Positions 23,701-35,700 of a stretch of DNA of 64,000 nt are shown one piece after another. The translations under genes and the position numbers were made by a program. Origin of the DNA: Opisthocomus hoazin (lineage: Eukaryota; Chordata; Aves; Opisthocomiformes; Opisthocomidae). Each line of letters opens with the position of its first letter. The first letter of the stretch is position 1. The notes under the pieces are model-generated. The model did not search any database, had not been told where the DNA came from, and saw only the letters and a program-made list of their open reading frames with translations. The DNA lies in contig NC_134428.1 of the NCBI RefSeq assembly GCF_030867145.1, positions 23,105,537-23,169,536 on the forward strand. The letters are read 5' to 3'.

Positions 23701-26700
23701 CCCCAGCCAGCCCACCTGCACCAGCACACGGCCTTGGCATCTCCACACCGTGACTCAGCTCTGCCCCGGTGCCCGTCACGCCCCGGCTAGCAGAGAGCCG
23801 GCCTCGCTCCCTGCTGCGTCACGCAAGCCGTGGAGCCGCACAGCTTCAGCCCCGAGCGCTGGTGGCAGGGAGAGCCTCCACCGGCAGAGAGCATGGGGCA
23901 GAAGCGCCCATTACGGGCCACCAACGCCTGCCTCTTCCCTATCCCGGGGGACACGGGAGCCACCGGCCATGCCGAGCAGAGCGGGACAAGGCCGCTCTCA
24001 CCGCTTACACCAAGCTTGACTCACTTGTTTGCTTCTCCCCAGCGGTTCAAGCCCAGTAGATCCTCCTGGTCGGATGAATCAGGCTCTACGTAAACAACCC
24101 CAGACCTGGCTGAACTTCAGGAGCATTCTGGCAGCTCTCGCTGGCGGGCACTCCCGTGCCCGGCCCCTCTGGACACATCCCCGCAGGCACAGCATCGCTG
24201 CTGGGGACCACGGGTGATTTTGGAGGACGCCGGTGCGCGGTAGCCGGGGGACAGGGGCGTAACACAGGGCCGGGAGCGGGGCTGCGCAGCTGAAGGGTGC
24301 GGGCACACGTTCAGGAGCGCTGAGCTCTATTTCTGGCGGCAGGATCTCGGCCAACTCAACACATTTCTTTGCAACTCCACTTGAAGTCAGGAAGGCTTAT
24401 TACCTCCCTCTCTCCTTCCTGGCGACGCTGCAGGAGCTAATTGAATTTGGTTTGTAAAGCACTTGCAAAAGCACAGCCTAAATGCAGTGTCAAAGCTGGG
24501 GCTGCGATTATTTCAGCCAGCGGGAGCTGCCCCTTTCCTCAGATATTTATTGTTCCTGTCTCTATTTTATTTTTATGAATTCCACACATACTGGCATGTT
24601 TTTAAAGTCAACAACGCTAACATAATTACTCTCTAAATGTGAAAGCAGGCACAGTGGAAAATGCCTTCTGCCATAAAGCGGCAGATAAAAGAATCTGTCA
24701 ACGAATGTCAGGTTTATTGCAGCGGGAAGAGCAACCGAGATCCTGCCTCGGCGCGTGTGCTGAGCGGGTCGGGGCTCAGAGCAAGGCTGCCGGGTGGCTC
24801 GCGCCCGCCGTGCCGGTGCCAGCCTGCTCGCGGGGTCTGCACGTGGGGTCCCTTCTCTGGAGGGCATTTGAACTGCCGGATGATCAGATGCTCTCTAAAA
24901 TTTCAGGCTTGACGCTGAAGGTGATGGGACTCACCATCTAAAACCACTGCAGCATCTTCCCCGTGCGAGGTACCGGCGTGGTTAGATCACACTTCGGTGT
25001 CATAAAGCCAAGAGCAAAACTAACAGCCCTGAACGCAAGGAATTTTTTACTGGACTCTGCCCTAGCACAAGAGCTCTGCAAGGATTAAACACACTTCTGG
25101 CGAAGCTGTTGAATTTTTAGTGCTTACCTAGGAACGTCCCGGTGAATCCCAGTGCTAAGAAGCTGGAGATGACAAACAAGGTCCCTACAGCCAAGATGGC
25201 CAAGCCCGAGTAATAGGCCCAGTGGCAGTCCAAGCCCTCCAGCTTTGGCTGACTCTTCATGGCTTCTGTGAAGCTGTCGGAGAGACAACAAGGGCTGTTA
25301 AAAGCGGTACCTCGTTACTAACCTCACCCACCTCTCCCTGGGAGATGCGGAGCTTTGGGAGGGGGTGCTGCGGAGGAGGACCCTTCACTGGGTGCCTTTT
25401 TCCAGCCGGACCTACTCAGCCTCCCAACGGGAGAAGCAAGGAGCCGAAGCCTCGTGAGCAGCCAGGGCTTGACCTGGGACAGCTATTTCTACTTGCAACC
25501 CTCGCTCACTCCTGGAGATACCAACCCCACTGAACGGCAACATCAAAAGCTCTGCCCCGCTCTCCAAAGCCCAGGTTTCATCGCAACTGGGAGCTCTGGG
25601 AAAGCCGCCCTTGCAAATGCTGGGGGCTGCGATGCCTCGGCACGGGACCTGCAGGGTTGGGAACAATCGACGGGGTTATCTCGTGCTCCCACCCCCGTTC
25701 CCCTCCATCCAAATATTTGGCAGCATTCATGCGTTAGCCACGTGCCCAGGAGTGATTCACGCCTGAAGCCTGACAGCCAGGGGGAGGATTGGAACGGCGA
25801 GGGGAAAATACTAGAGGCACGCATTTTCAACTGCGAACACGGCTTCTCGGCTCCAGCCTTGCTCAGGCATTTCAGGTCTGACCTTCCAAACACTCGTTTG
25901 TCAGTGGAATCACCGTGACCTCCCTTCAGCCCCCTGAACTTTGCCCAGAGCAGGGCTTGGCAGGCTCAGCATCTCTCATAGCTCCGACACAAACGTACGA
26001 CTACACAGGAGACAACGCTGTGATTAAAACCAACGCCCATTAACAGCACGAGCAGAGATAACAGACCCGCGGAGCCGTACGCAGTCTGTCTCCCACACGT
26101 TGCCAACACGAGGTAGGAAACTTTGAGCCTTTTTTTAATGAGCACCCTGGAGGCTGAAATTCAAGTGGAATAACAGCTCTCCCGTGTCTTCGACCACTGC
26201 TGCCTGCTGGGCCGGGCCAGGAGAGCTGCTCCTGCCCGCGCTCCTGGGCTCCTCGGCTGGAAAGTCCTTCCATGTCGTGACCTGCAGGGCTTGGGATAGT
26301 TTTTTTCCCCTGATGTCCAGCTTCCCCAAGCTCTGCAAATCCCTGGATTTTCTCTCTCGCCCAACTGAAAGCTGAGAGAGACAATTCTGCCCACCTGGCT
26401 GATGGACAAGCGGCTGGAAACGCACCTTTCGAAGGCTCAAAAATCAGACGGCAAGTTACATGCACCAAGCATAGTCCAGGAGGATATTCAAACCCCACGG
26501 CTTAGGGACCTGGATGACATTTTGTATTTTCCTTGGAGCTCGGGAAAGGAGCCCAGGACCCCTCCACAGGGCACCAGCACCGGGAAGGGATCTCACAGCA
26601 GGCAAAAAACGCTGCTGCTGATCGCCGGGGAGGCAGGTCTGGGGGGATCCAGGCACCGAGCTGGTCCCTGCCTGGATCCCAGCCCCAGCAAAGAAATAGG

Positions 26701-29700
26701 AGAGTAGAGAGAGGTTCAGCTACAGCACAGTGCTTGGAGCCTGCTTCTCACTCCAGATGAACTGGCTCCTTGCTGTCTTACACCTCTGAGGCTCCTCCAT
26801 CCTATGCTAGTGACCCGACTTGGCCTCGGAGCAGGAGAAGCACAAAGGTGGCTTCAAAGAGCGCGAACTGGATGACTGCGAACCAGCCTTGGGAGGCTTC
26901 GCAACCGGCACGTGACGCGGTTTGTTTTGGCAGAGCCATCTCCCCTGCTCCAGACGATCCCATCCCTCCTTTTCACGGTCGGCTAGGCCTGCATTAGTTA
27001 CTCTCATCAGCGTGTCTTGCTCGGTCCCCTGCTGCTCGGCTTACAGCTAGAGAGGGAGGTGTTTGCACGGAGATAACGGACTGCCTTTCCCTCTAGTAAT
27101 GTTTTATATCTTCCTAAACACACTCTCTATTTGCATTAAACAAGATGCGAGCAGGAGTTTTCAGAATTGGTAAATAAACCTTGAAAGCGTTTATGATGCC
27201 GGGCCACGACAAGCTGCACGGAGCCGTCAATTATTCTGGCATCCGTGACTGCTCCAGGGCGGCGAGGGAGCCTCACCGCGCCGCGTCCCGCCGTCCCTGG
27301 CAGGGGAGGACAAGGTGTCGGCCACCCCCCTTGCTAGGGGAGCCAGCCGTGCAGGCGATCTGTCATCCAACCCGTCCCTTTCACCATGTGCCCCTGAATC
27401 ACGTTTGTCACAGCATTTATTTCTGGCTGCGCGACGAGGCAGCGGCCCAGCTCGGCACCCAAGAGGACACCAATTAAAGTCGCGCTTTGTCGCGGAACCT
27501 GGAAACGCGTTGTGCGCCGAGCGGAGCGATTGCCATGGTGAGGAACATCCCTCTAACCAGTGCAGGGGAGGGCCGGGTGGGCTGCGACCTGCTTCAATCA
27601 CACACCCGGCTGCTATCGTGAGGGTATCTGCCATGGCGGGGGTGGGGAGGGGCTGGAAGCTGCCCCCAGCTTTGGCAAATGGAAATTGGGAAAACGGGGC
27701 TTCCCCTGACATCTCGCCACGCTTGCTGGCGTGAAGCATGATATGAGAGGCACCCGTTCTCCACCCCAGCAAGGAGAAACCCCAAATCCATCCGCTCTGC
27801 TCTGAGCGAACTGGCAGACCTGGCCAGCTCCTGCCGTGGCGGCTGCAGTCGGGCTGCGCGACTGCCGCAGCGCGGCACCGGGTTTTGCATGAAGCCACGG
27901 CTCTGCCCACGCTCCCCAGACCAGAGACACGCTTGCTCAGACACTCAGCCATTGCTACGCGCGTGCCACCACCTCGTGGGAATCACAGACTGGTTTGGGT
28001 TGGAAGGGACCTGTAAAGGCCACCCAGTCCAACCCCCTGCCATGAGCAGGGACACCTTCAACCAGACCAGGTTGCTCAGAGCCCCGTCTGACCTGACCTG
28101 GAATGTCTGCAGGGATGGCGCATCTCCCACCTCTCTGGGCAACATCTTCCAGTGTTCCACCACTCACTGTAAAATAGTTCCTCCTTGTATCTCGTCTGAA
28201 TCTCCCCTCTCAGTTTACCACACAAAACCCCACGAAGTGGAGAAACACTCAGAATGGTACGGAAGCCTGGGGACGGAGAGGTCACACCAGCGTCTCGCAA
28301 GCAGAAAGCGGGAGCGAGGGACATGGGCTGCAGGTCCTCTCACTGGGACGCGGAGGGGACACAGGGCCAGGATCATGCAAACGGGCGCCGATTTATTCAA
28401 CCAGAGAACGGCGATCGCAACACCGGAAAACTTACCAACACCACAACCCCAAATACATCCCCAAAGGCCGCCCGGAGCATGAAGCAAACCTGGAAATACC
28501 GTAATAAGAGAGAAGCAGAGCTTTTTAGGTCTCTGGGCCTCTCTGTGACCTACAGCGAGCGTATTTTGCAATCCCTTCCCTGAAAAGGAGGGCAAAGACC
28601 TCGTCCAAGCAAACTGGGTCGTTGCTGGGAGCAGCCCTTTGCCTGGTCCCAAATACCAGCCTGGAAACCGGGGCTGGCAAACGCAATTGGGGCAGAACTG
28701 GGCCAGGGGCCGGCAGGCGGCGAGGAAGCAGCGGCGGTGTGGGCGAACAGGGTTTCAGAGGCAGCAGCCGCCGCTGCAAGGTGCCGCGTTCGCCATGCGG
28801 GACGTCGGGTCTGTCCCCCACGCCTGAGGTTTTGTTCCTCTCGGCAAAAAGGGTAAAACCGTCCGGCGGTGCCCCAGCAGCACGCACCGCAACAAAAGAT
28901 CTTGTTCGTTTGAAAAAAGCAGCCCTAACGACACTAAAATCATCCTGCCTGTACCACCGGCAATTGTTAGCCGGGTCATCATCTTCACAGCTTCTTCTGC
29001 CAGTAACGACTTTGCTTCTCTGCCAGCGCCGGTGCGCGTGTTATCTAGGTCAGCTGGGGGCTGTGGCAGCCTCTCCCCCCGCCCCGCATCTTGGCTGCCT
29101 GGTTTCCTCACCCGGGTGGCCGGCAGCCGCGCTGGCGGGGACACGAGGTGCTGTTGGCCACCCGGGGCCATTCCCAGACAGCCATCAGAGATTGCCGGCA
29201 GCCCGGCTCGCAGGGGACATCGGCTGCTTCGGGCCACCCTCGATTCCCATCATCGAACTTGGTCACTTCTGCACAGAAGGCCGCGTGGTTCTTGGATCAA
29301 TACCACTCACACCACGCTCGTTCGTGGTACTAGCTCACAAAATTAACCAGCATTGAGCGTAAAGGCGAGAGGCACGACCAGGCGATGCCAAACAACCCCT
29401 TCCCTGTGCAAAATCCCATCCCCGGGTGGATTCGTTTTCTCAGAAGCGTCAGCTCCAAGCAAGAAGCCCGTCCATGCAGGAGGCAACACCCAGTGGGTGG
29501 CATCAACACAGGACTTCACGCCAGCCGGCAGCGCGGTGCCCACCGAGCACACTGCCAGAGGCGCGGGGCTCGCTCGCACCGGAGGCACCACGGCCCTGGC
29601 AGCCCAAGGCCCTGGCATCTGCAGACCCCTCGTTCAGGGTGCGCACGTGGGTGTTGCCTCTACAGCTCAAGCAAACACCCCGAGACCCTTAGGGTGGGAA

Positions 29701-32700
29701 GTTCATAAGCTCCCCGGGTACAAAGCCGCCTGCCCCGGGATGGGGAGCTTGCCAGGGTGTGCAGAAGGGAGCGCAGGAGGGCTCAGAGGCAGCGCCTGCG
29801 GCGAATTGCGGAGCTGATGCAGGGAAAGGTATCAGCAACGAGGTAAGGCAGGGGAGAGTGACACTGGACGCAAGTCCGGAGGACAGCGAGGGTTGTCGCG
29901 TCCCATGTCACACAGATAACGGTCATAAACCGCTCCGGTAGGGCGCCCAGCGCAGATGGTTCAAAAGTTCAGGAATTGTTTTCACAGATAAGAGCCTCAG
30001 TGATGGAAGCTCCCTGCTTCTTGCAGAAAGTACACGGCTGTAATGAAAATCATCATTGTACTAAAGCAATTAAGGATGCTTGTCTTGTGCAGTCGACTAA
30101 GCGGGTCCCCTCGGGTCACAGGTCACTCTGGATGGCTTCTCAGAAGCAAGCCAAGGCAGATCATAAAGCTCAGAGCTGCGAAGCACCTAATTGCTTCGTT
30201 GAGCACAAGGTATTCCTCTTCTCGCACCCAAGGCATCCCTCCCGAGCAAGACTTGCACCAGAGCATCACGGCACTGAACTGGGGCCAGGACCACGGCAGA
30301 GACCCCAGCGTGGGGCGGGGGGTGCAGCAGCCGCGCAGCCCAGCTCCCGGGTGCTTTCAGCAACGCCAACCCACTCACAAAGTCTCTGTCTGCTCTGCCC
30401 TCCCCTCCGCTGCCCCCAGCTTGGAGCCTTTCAAAAATTCAGCTGCAAAAAGGAAGCAGGCTTTTAAAAACAAAAAAGAGACATCCCATGGGCTCCTCAA
30501 TCGCTCCCTGGCAGCCCCCACCCACGTAAAAATCCCCCCAGAGCACGCAGAGAGGAGTTTTAAAGGCTGGATTACAGCACGGGGGTGGAGGGACCCCCCC
30601 GAGGCTGCCTTTTCGCTCGCTATCAGCAGCCAGCACGCTCTGCGCAAGCAACCCCGACCGGCGCGCGCAGCCGAAGCGCGGGGCGCAGCCTGCGCTTTGC
30701 CGGCTGGATTGGCTCCGCGGGGCCGAGGAGCGGCAAACCTGCTGTCGTCAGCGCGCTCGAGCACAAGCGACTCAGAAAACAAAATAGAGGGCAAAGCGAA
30801 ATAGCGGGTCCCTCCCGGCATCACTGGCCACCGAGATGGCAGTGCCCGTGTTGTAGGACCCGTGAAACCCTCTCTGGGCAGCCGAACCCCGGGCTGGACC
30901 TGGCCGATACCTTCATGCAAGGGCAAGGGACAGGATGAATCCTTCCTAAACATGGGATGCATTAAGAGGAGTGTGGGCAGCAGGTCAAGGGAGGTTCTCC
31001 TCCCCCTCTACTCTGCCCTGCTGAGGCCCCAGCTGCAGTGCTGTGTCCAGTTCTGGGCTCCCCAGTTCAAGAAAGATGAGGAGCTACTGGAGAGAGTCCA
31101 GCGGAGGGCTACGGGGACGATGAGGGGACTGGAGCATCTCTCCTACGAGGAGAGGCTGAGGGAGCTGGGCTTGTTCAGCCTGGAGAAGAGAAGGCTGAGA
31201 GGGGATCTAATATATACTTATAAATATCTGAAGGGTGGGTGTCAGGAGGATGGGGCCAAGCTCTTTTCAGTAGTGCCCAGCGACAGGACAAGGGGCAATG
31301 GGCACAAACTGAAGCAGAGGAAGCTCCAGCTGAACAGGAGGAAGAACTTCTTCCCTCTGAGGGTGACGGAGCCCTGGCCCAGGCTGCCCAGGGAGGCTGT
31401 GGAGTCTCCTTCTCTGGAGATATTCCAGCCCCACCTGGATGTGGTGCTGTGCAGCCTGCTCTGGGTGACCCTGCTTGGGCAGGGGGGTTGGACTAGATGA
31501 CCCACAGAGGTCCCTTCCAACCCCTACCATTCTGTCATTCTGTGATTCTGTAACATCATCACCTCTCCAGGCTTGAGTAGTAAGCCCCAGGCAGCCCGGG
31601 AGGGCTCGCTGAGCTGGGAATGGAAGCAGCGAGTCTCCCAGCTGCCTTTCAGGGCAGCTCCAGCAGCTGCTGCTCTGATGGCCACCATGAAACCATCCCA
31701 TTGCTCCCACAGTTAAGGGCTTGCCTTGCTTGAACAGCCTCCAAAGCCTGCTAGCCATCACGCGGGCCAACCTCAGTGCCAAGGAAAAGCAAGAGAATAA
31801 CCCAACCATGCTGAACACCTGGGCAAAATAAACTCCACGTTGCAATCATCTGAAATGGCCTTGGCCCATCGGGGTGGGCTGGCATCTCACCCGCGTTCTG
31901 CTGGGGGTGAGCTGCCCCAGCTTCCAGAGGTTCTCCTCCAAAACCGAGGTCCAAATGGGGCTTTCCCAGCCCCCTGGGTTGACCTTGCTGTTTCCTTCAG
32001 TGCCCGACTCATGGGCTGCGCAGACAGAGCCTCCCACAATGAGCCCCACAGCACTCACAAACTCATGACACGGAGCGGAGCCAGCACAGCCAGCGATTCC
32101 GGCCCCGGCAGGGCACTGAGGGGTTTGCAGGGGGGAAGCGTGATGTGGGGCTGGGACAGATGATGTCTCTTTGGCTCTCCCAGCAGCTCCTCATCAGTGT
32201 CTCGCTGTGAGCCAGCAAGCCTCGCTGACCCAGGAGCCAGCAGGACCACTGGGAACAGGGACTGTCCCTCCATCAGCTGTGTTTTTAATTAAAGGCAGGC
32301 AGAAGGCTTTGCATTGCTTCCCAGACAACAAGTGACTATGTCATTTGTGCAAGAGACTGCTGAGACATTCCCCAGCGAAAGCCAAGCCCGCTGTGTCACT
32401 AAGACATCAGCAGAACACACACATGCTCTCTGCATTGCCTCCGTTCAATTACGGCCCCCTTCACCGCAAGCTTTCTTACAGTTTCTGCAATAAGCAGTAG
32501 CGGGGATAACGGTGAAGGGCAAGGGCAGGTCTTGGTGTCACTTCCAGGAAGGCAAAGCTCTTAAATACACGTGCAAAATCCAACCTGAAGTCTCTGTGCC
32601 TGGGAAATTATCCAAAGCACTATTCAACCCATTAGCTCTGACCCTGGCATAATTGAATCTGGGAATTTAGTGAGAGAGTCTGTCTCTCCTAAGAGCATTG

Positions 32701-35700
32701 AAGATAAAGCCTACCAGATCGCAGATAAATTGCTGGCACTGAGGAAATCTTCTGCAGTAAAACCTCTCTGCTGCACTCAGGACGTCAAAGGACGTATTCC
32801 CATGGTGTAGGGTGTATCAGTCATACAATACCATCAGCTAGCACAGGTGGTATTTGAAGAGATTGCAGATAAGAGTTTAAAAAGACTGTTTGCTAAGTGC
32901 ACAGATAATCCTGCTCTTCTGCACAGGAAACTGCAGCTTCTTAAAAACAGGTTTAATTTGGTGTATGATTTTTTTTTAGGAGAAAAGTAAAAAAATTCTG
33001 CTGTTCCGTATGATCCACCCTGGGCAAACAGCCCTCCTGTCACCGGGGCTGCTCACCGGGCAGGGGTGAGAGCAGAGCAAGGAAACCTGCGCTGCTCAGC
33101 CACTGTTGACACCGGCGATTTCGGCCATGCAGCCGCATCCCTCATCTATATAACACATCCTGGAATAAATCTGCTGCTGGCTGAAGGTATCCAACCACGT
33201 AAAAGCCACACGCTGCAGCCGGATCCAGCGCAGCAGAGCAAGTACCCCTCACCCCCGCGCCCTGCGGCGGCATTTCTTTGCATGGATACGTAGCAGTCGG
33301 GTTAGCTCCTTACCAGTGGCTCCGCACGCAGTTCAGCAGCAGGATCACAGCGCCCAGGCAGTAGCAGGCAGCACGCGGAGAGCCGAAGGCTCGGCTGAGC
33401 GCTCGCGTTTTGTGCTCCCATCTGGCTACCTGAAGAGACAACAGAAAACAAAGCGGGTAGTTGGGGGTGCCGGGGTGAGCGCTGCCCCGGGAGCGAGCCC
33501 CTCGGCCCCACGCCATCTGCACGGCTTCGTGTGAGAAGCAAGCAGAGGCCACTGATGGGACGTGGCTTAAACCAAGCCTGGGGATGAAAGCTCCTTCTCC
33601 TACCCGCGCCAGCCCCTGCTAGTGCTGGCATTGCTCTGTTCACGCCAGCCAGCAGCACTGGCTCATGGAAAAAAAACCTACACATCGCTTGTGGGGAACA
33701 CATGGCTTGGACAATGTATGCCCAACAAGGCTGACAGCATTGCTAAGGCTGTCCCCAGGCCACTGAAGCTAACAGATCCCTGCCACGGGGCCTAGTATTG
33801 CTCTCCTGGAAGGAAAACAGATCCCTCAGTATGGGACGGACCACAGGAACACCCAGCTCTCATTTTCAGGGCTCTGCCATCTCCTGCATCCAGCTGTAAG
33901 GATCATACCTGGCAGGAACAACCCCTCTCTGTTCACCTCCAGAGAAGTTCACAAGCACTCCCTCGGGTAAGACCTGCCAGGCTGGCCAGGAGAACAGCTT
34001 CCACTTGTACGGGCTGAACCAGTCGTCCTTCGTTAGCGCTCAGCAATTGCAGCCATTAAAGGCTCACCCGTGCTCCTCGCCCATCCCCGCACGGCTGTCT
34101 CAGCACAGCCCACACGGCACATCAGCCACAGCCCAGGGCTCGCGTGCACGCAGCAGCGTCTCCGGGGAGGCATCAGCATCCTTTACAGCACGCTCTTCCC
34201 CGGCTGCAGCGTCAAACTCCGGGTTCTGCAGAGCAGCAGGAGCTGACAGCCCCTGCCCAAAACGCCCCGCAGCCAAGGAGATGCCCCCTCGCCCTGGGAG
34301 GCTGCTGCATGCAGGTGGCTGGAGCTGCTCCCGAAATCTGCAGGACTGGATCCACCCAAGCCACCAAATCCAGGACCCTCACTCCCAAGCTGGTGAAAAT
34401 CCTTCCAGCTACTCTGTTTTCCACCTTTGCTGTATCCCTCGGCAAGCTGTCGCTGTTTTTATCGCCTCTTTTAGGCTCCCTTTTCAGGAGCCAAGCCTGG
34501 GGTTTGGACCAGCCCCTAAATTCAAGCCAAGCAGCGCACACCAGGGCAGTCCAGCGGGAGGTGGGAGTCAGCAGAACATCTCAGCACCAATGTGCTCCTC
34601 AGACACGGCTGGGACTTCATTAGCTTCAAATGCACTTTGCTCCCTCGCACGGAGCCTGGGCAGCTTCTAGGGGGGGCACCTGCAACCCAGCTACTCGTCT
34701 GCTCTGAACGCATTTGGTAATTTATTGGCTCTGAGCAGAGAAAGGCAGCTCCGCAGGTCCCGCTCTCCTCCCAGGCTGATGCAGAAGCACCAAGTGCTGG
34801 TGGTGGAGGGGGACTGCTGACTTCAGGAGGGCAGAGAGATGAAAACCTCTGATAAGCAGGGCACTGATTTCGCATGCTGAGAGCTGATTCAATTAGTTAT
34901 GCAATGATTGCTCTGAAATTACAAATCCACTCATGACAGAAAGAGCTGCTTCACTGCCTTTTTCTGGCTGGTATAAATAGTTTGTATTCTAAATTGAATT
35001 TAAAACACCGTGCGTCATGCTGCTGCTAAAATGGGAGCTGCCGTTTGAGCGCTGCGAGAGAAAGAAATATAGGGTGAGTTACCACCTATGGAAAGGAAAA
35101 AGAAATGGCCATCCAGGTGACTGAGTCACAGATGGAAGAATGCAGCCACGCGCCAGTTACACGTACCAACTTCCTAACTCCCTGGACGTTCTTCTGGTGG
35201 CGTTTGCCTGGATGGCAGCTCCCGGCTCGCTTCGAGAGCTTCGCAAAGCATCTCAGGCACCGGCTGCCGGGATCGGGGGGCAGAGCCCGTGTGCTGCTGG
35301 GAGCCATCGAGGAGGCCTCGTCCTTACCTTCGCCTTCGGAAAGGCGCATCTGGGCAGCGACGGAGCGCGCTGCGGCGAGGGGACGCGTTCCCGAGCCCTT
35401 CGGGGCAGCCGCCGGCTCGGCTGCGTCGGGATCGCTCGCAGCACAGCCCGGCTCACGCTGCGTCACCTCGCCGCTGACTCCCCGGCTGGGACCGAGATGC
35501 CAACTTTCATTTAGCTGTCACAGCCGTCAGAGGGGACATCGGGCTCCTTTCTGAGCCCACGCGGGAGCCGTCACAAGCAAAGCAGAGCGGGAGCCTGCGT
35601 GGGGCTGGAAGCGGCAGCGCCCGCCGGGCCCCGCAGCGATATTTCAGCAACAATTAATTTGTTCCGGTTCTGGTTCTATTCCTTGAACAACTAATTAGTT

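Larger units (their letters stand above)
25274..33313 (-). other. PEMT: PEMT intron 3
   Basis: A GT-AG intron of 8040 bases. It holds two CR1 copies (27979-28217 minus and 30951-31552 plus). The open frames within it, for example the long plus-strand frame around 30043-30804, have no recognisable homology. Confidence 0.85.

Noticed and set aside
24041-24052. tRNA B-box-like string ggttcaagccc
   Set aside because: No A box or cloverleaf could be built around it.
30043-30804. Plus-strand 253-codon frame in PEMT intron 3
   Set aside because: No homology recognised. It overlaps another long frame in a second phase, so it is probably chance.
30862-31500. Plus-strand 212-codon frame with a [15 protein letters not shown] block
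   Set aside because: This is the C-terminal piece of CR1 ORF2 read through into the 3' UTR, not a host gene.
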